Shown here in pieces: positions 63,042-64,000 of a DNA stretch of 64,000 nucleotides. The stretch comes from Psychrobacter sp. P11G3. Its GTDB lineage: Bacteria; Pseudomonadota; Gammaproteobacteria; Pseudomonadales; Moraxellaceae. Each line of letters begins with the position of its first letter. Position 1 is the stretch's first letter. The notes under the pieces are model-generated. The model searched no databases. It was not told where the DNA came from and saw nothing but the letters and a program-made list of their open reading frames with translations. The stretch spans positions 1,240,001 through 1,304,000 of the forward strand of contig NZ_CM003596.1 of the NCBI RefSeq assembly GCF_001435845.1. The letters run 5' to 3'. Made by a program: the position numbers and the translations under genes.

Positions 63042-64000
63042 ATGAAACTACTATTACCGACGTCTACCGCTGGCAGCTTACCAAAACCTTCTTGGCTAGC
63101 AGAACCCGAGAAAATTTGGTCACCTTGGGTGTTAGAGGGCGAGCAGTTGCTTGAAGCCAAGCAAGATGCACTGCGTGTATCATTGCAAGAGCAGCAGCAT
63201 GCAGGGATTGATATTGTCAGTGATGGCGAGCAGACCCGTCAGCATTTTGTGACTACGTTCATCGAACACCTTGATGGTGTCGACTTTGAGAAGCGTGAGA
63301 CGGTCAAAATTCGTAATCGCTATGATGCGAGCGTGCCATCAGTCGTTGGTGCGGTAAGTCGTCCAAAGTCTGTGTTCGTTGATGATGCCAAGTTTTTGCG
63401 TCAGCAAACCGATCAGCCAATCAAATGGGCGTTGCCAGGGCCGATGACGATGATTGATACGTTATATGACGGTCATTATAAAAGCCGTGAAAAATTGGCT
63501 TGGGAATTTGCTAAAATCCTGAATCAAGAAGCAAAAGAATTAGAAGCGGCTGGTGTCGATATTATCCAGTTTGATGAGCCCGCATTTAATGTGTTCTTTG
63601 ATGATGTAAACGACTGGGGTATTGCAACTTTAGAGCGTGCCATTGAAGGTCTAAAGTGTGAGACAGCTGTTCATATTTGCTACGGCTATGGCATCAAAGC
63701 CAATACCGATTGGAAAAAGACACTGGGCTCAGAGTGGCGCGAATACGAAAAGGCATTCCCTAAACTGCAACAGTCGAAAATCGATATCATCTCACTGGAG
63801 TGTCAAAACTCACGTGTACCTATGGATCTGATTGAATTGATTCGCGGTAAAAAGGTGATGGTCGGTGCCATTGATGTGGCAACCAACACTATCGAGACAC
63901 CAGAAGAGGTGGCAGATACGCTACGCAAAGCGCTACAATTTGTCGATGCTGATAAGCTGTATCCTGCGACCAACTGCGGCATGGCACCTTTGTCTCGCCA
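63042..64000 (+). CDS. mesD: Folate-independent methionine synthase MesD (core MetE-like; 3' end outside window)
   Basis: The first about 319 residues are visible; the gene continues beyond the right edge. They start MKLLLPTSTAGSLPKPSWLA and show the MetE C-terminal (catalytic) barrel without its N-terminal domain: SDGEQTRQHF, WALPGPMTMIDTLYDG, IDIIQFDEPAFN-type (here VDIIQFDEPAFNVFF), AVHICYGYG and ISLECQNSRV. The zinc-binding His and Cys of this family are in HICYG and, at the edge, TNCGMAP. MesD belongs to the core methionine synthases that do not use methyltetrahydrofolate. It lies 54 bases after mesX and is likely cotranscribed. Confidence 0.9.
   Translation, partial: MKLLLPTSTAGSLPKPSWLAEPEKIWSPWVLEGEQLLEAKQDALRVSLQEQQHAGIDIVSDGEQTRQHFVTTFIEHLDGVDFEKRETVKIRNRYDASVPSVVGAVSRPKSVFVDDAKFLRQQTDQPIKWALPGPMTMIDTLYDGHYKSREKLAWEFAKILNQEAKELEAAGVDIIQFDEPAFNVFFDDVNDWGIATLERAIEGLKCETAVHICYGYGIKANTDWKKTLGSEWREYEKAFPKLQQSKIDIISLECQNSRVPMDLIELIRGKKVMVGAIDVATNTIETPEEVADTLRKALQFVDADKLYPATNCGMAPLSR

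Overview
The window is a contiguous piece of a gamma-proteobacterial chromosome. The best fit is Moraxellaceae, most likely Psychrobacter: the gene set combines homodimeric AceE with a two-lipoyl AceF, an rsmG-parA-parB block, an exbB-exbD-msbA-lpxK-kdsB block, holB-pilZ, a DUF1852/core methionine synthase pair and AT-leaning intergenic DNA. The family assignment rests on gene content and protein character, not on a marker-gene comparison. I found no rRNA, tRNA, CRISPR array, transposase, integrase or phage gene; almost everything looks like intact core or near-core chromosome.

Layout. 1-2.1 kb: a BrkB/YihY membrane protein (cut by the left edge) and a TolC-type outer membrane factor, both on the minus strand, with a relic copy of the tolC 3' end in front of tolC. 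2.1-2.8 kb: a long gap holding a probable 132-bp MITE flanked by an 8-bp direct repeat, then glpK. 4.7-7.4 kb: a glycine-zipper protein, an endonuclease/exonuclease/phosphatase-fold protein and a TetR regulator. 7.5-18.8 kb: a minus-strand cluster of five exported proteins, the most unusual part of the window. Three carry DUF11-like modules, one of them a 1775-residue giant with a predicted C-terminal outer-membrane beta-barrel. The gaps between the genes hold long inverted repeats.

19.3-31.5 kb: aceE-aceF (pyruvate dehydrogenase E1 and E2), OmpW, a small zinc-ribbon membrane protein, a voltage-gated K+ channel, a TerD-like protein, a WYL regulator and a LonH/YcbZ-type Lon-like protease. 31.8-41.9 kb: rsmG, parA, parB (with a degenerate parS-like site), exbB/exbD, msbA, lpxK, kdsB, holB and pilZ, covering chromosome segregation, lipid A/LPS synthesis and export, the clamp loader and pilus control.

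42-48.6 kb: ppk2, then a thiolase divergent from a long-form FabG and a MaoC-type hydratase. This repeats the mycobacterial fadA2 / fabG4-htdX arrangement and likely handles acyl-CoA or hydroxyacyl chemistry. 48.8-64 kb: serine hydrolase, CPA1 antiporter, ilvD, two unrecognised genes, HIT protein, BCCT transporter, dusB, DUF1622 protein, an SDR and mesX-mesD (folate-independent, oxygen-dependent methionine synthesis). The last pair is preceded by a perfect match to the MetR operator consensus; mesD runs off the right edge.

Many transcription units end in clear intrinsic terminators, which makes unit boundaries fairly easy to read. Start codons were moved inward from the longest frame where a Shine-Dalgarno sequence or family alignment called for it; each case is noted.
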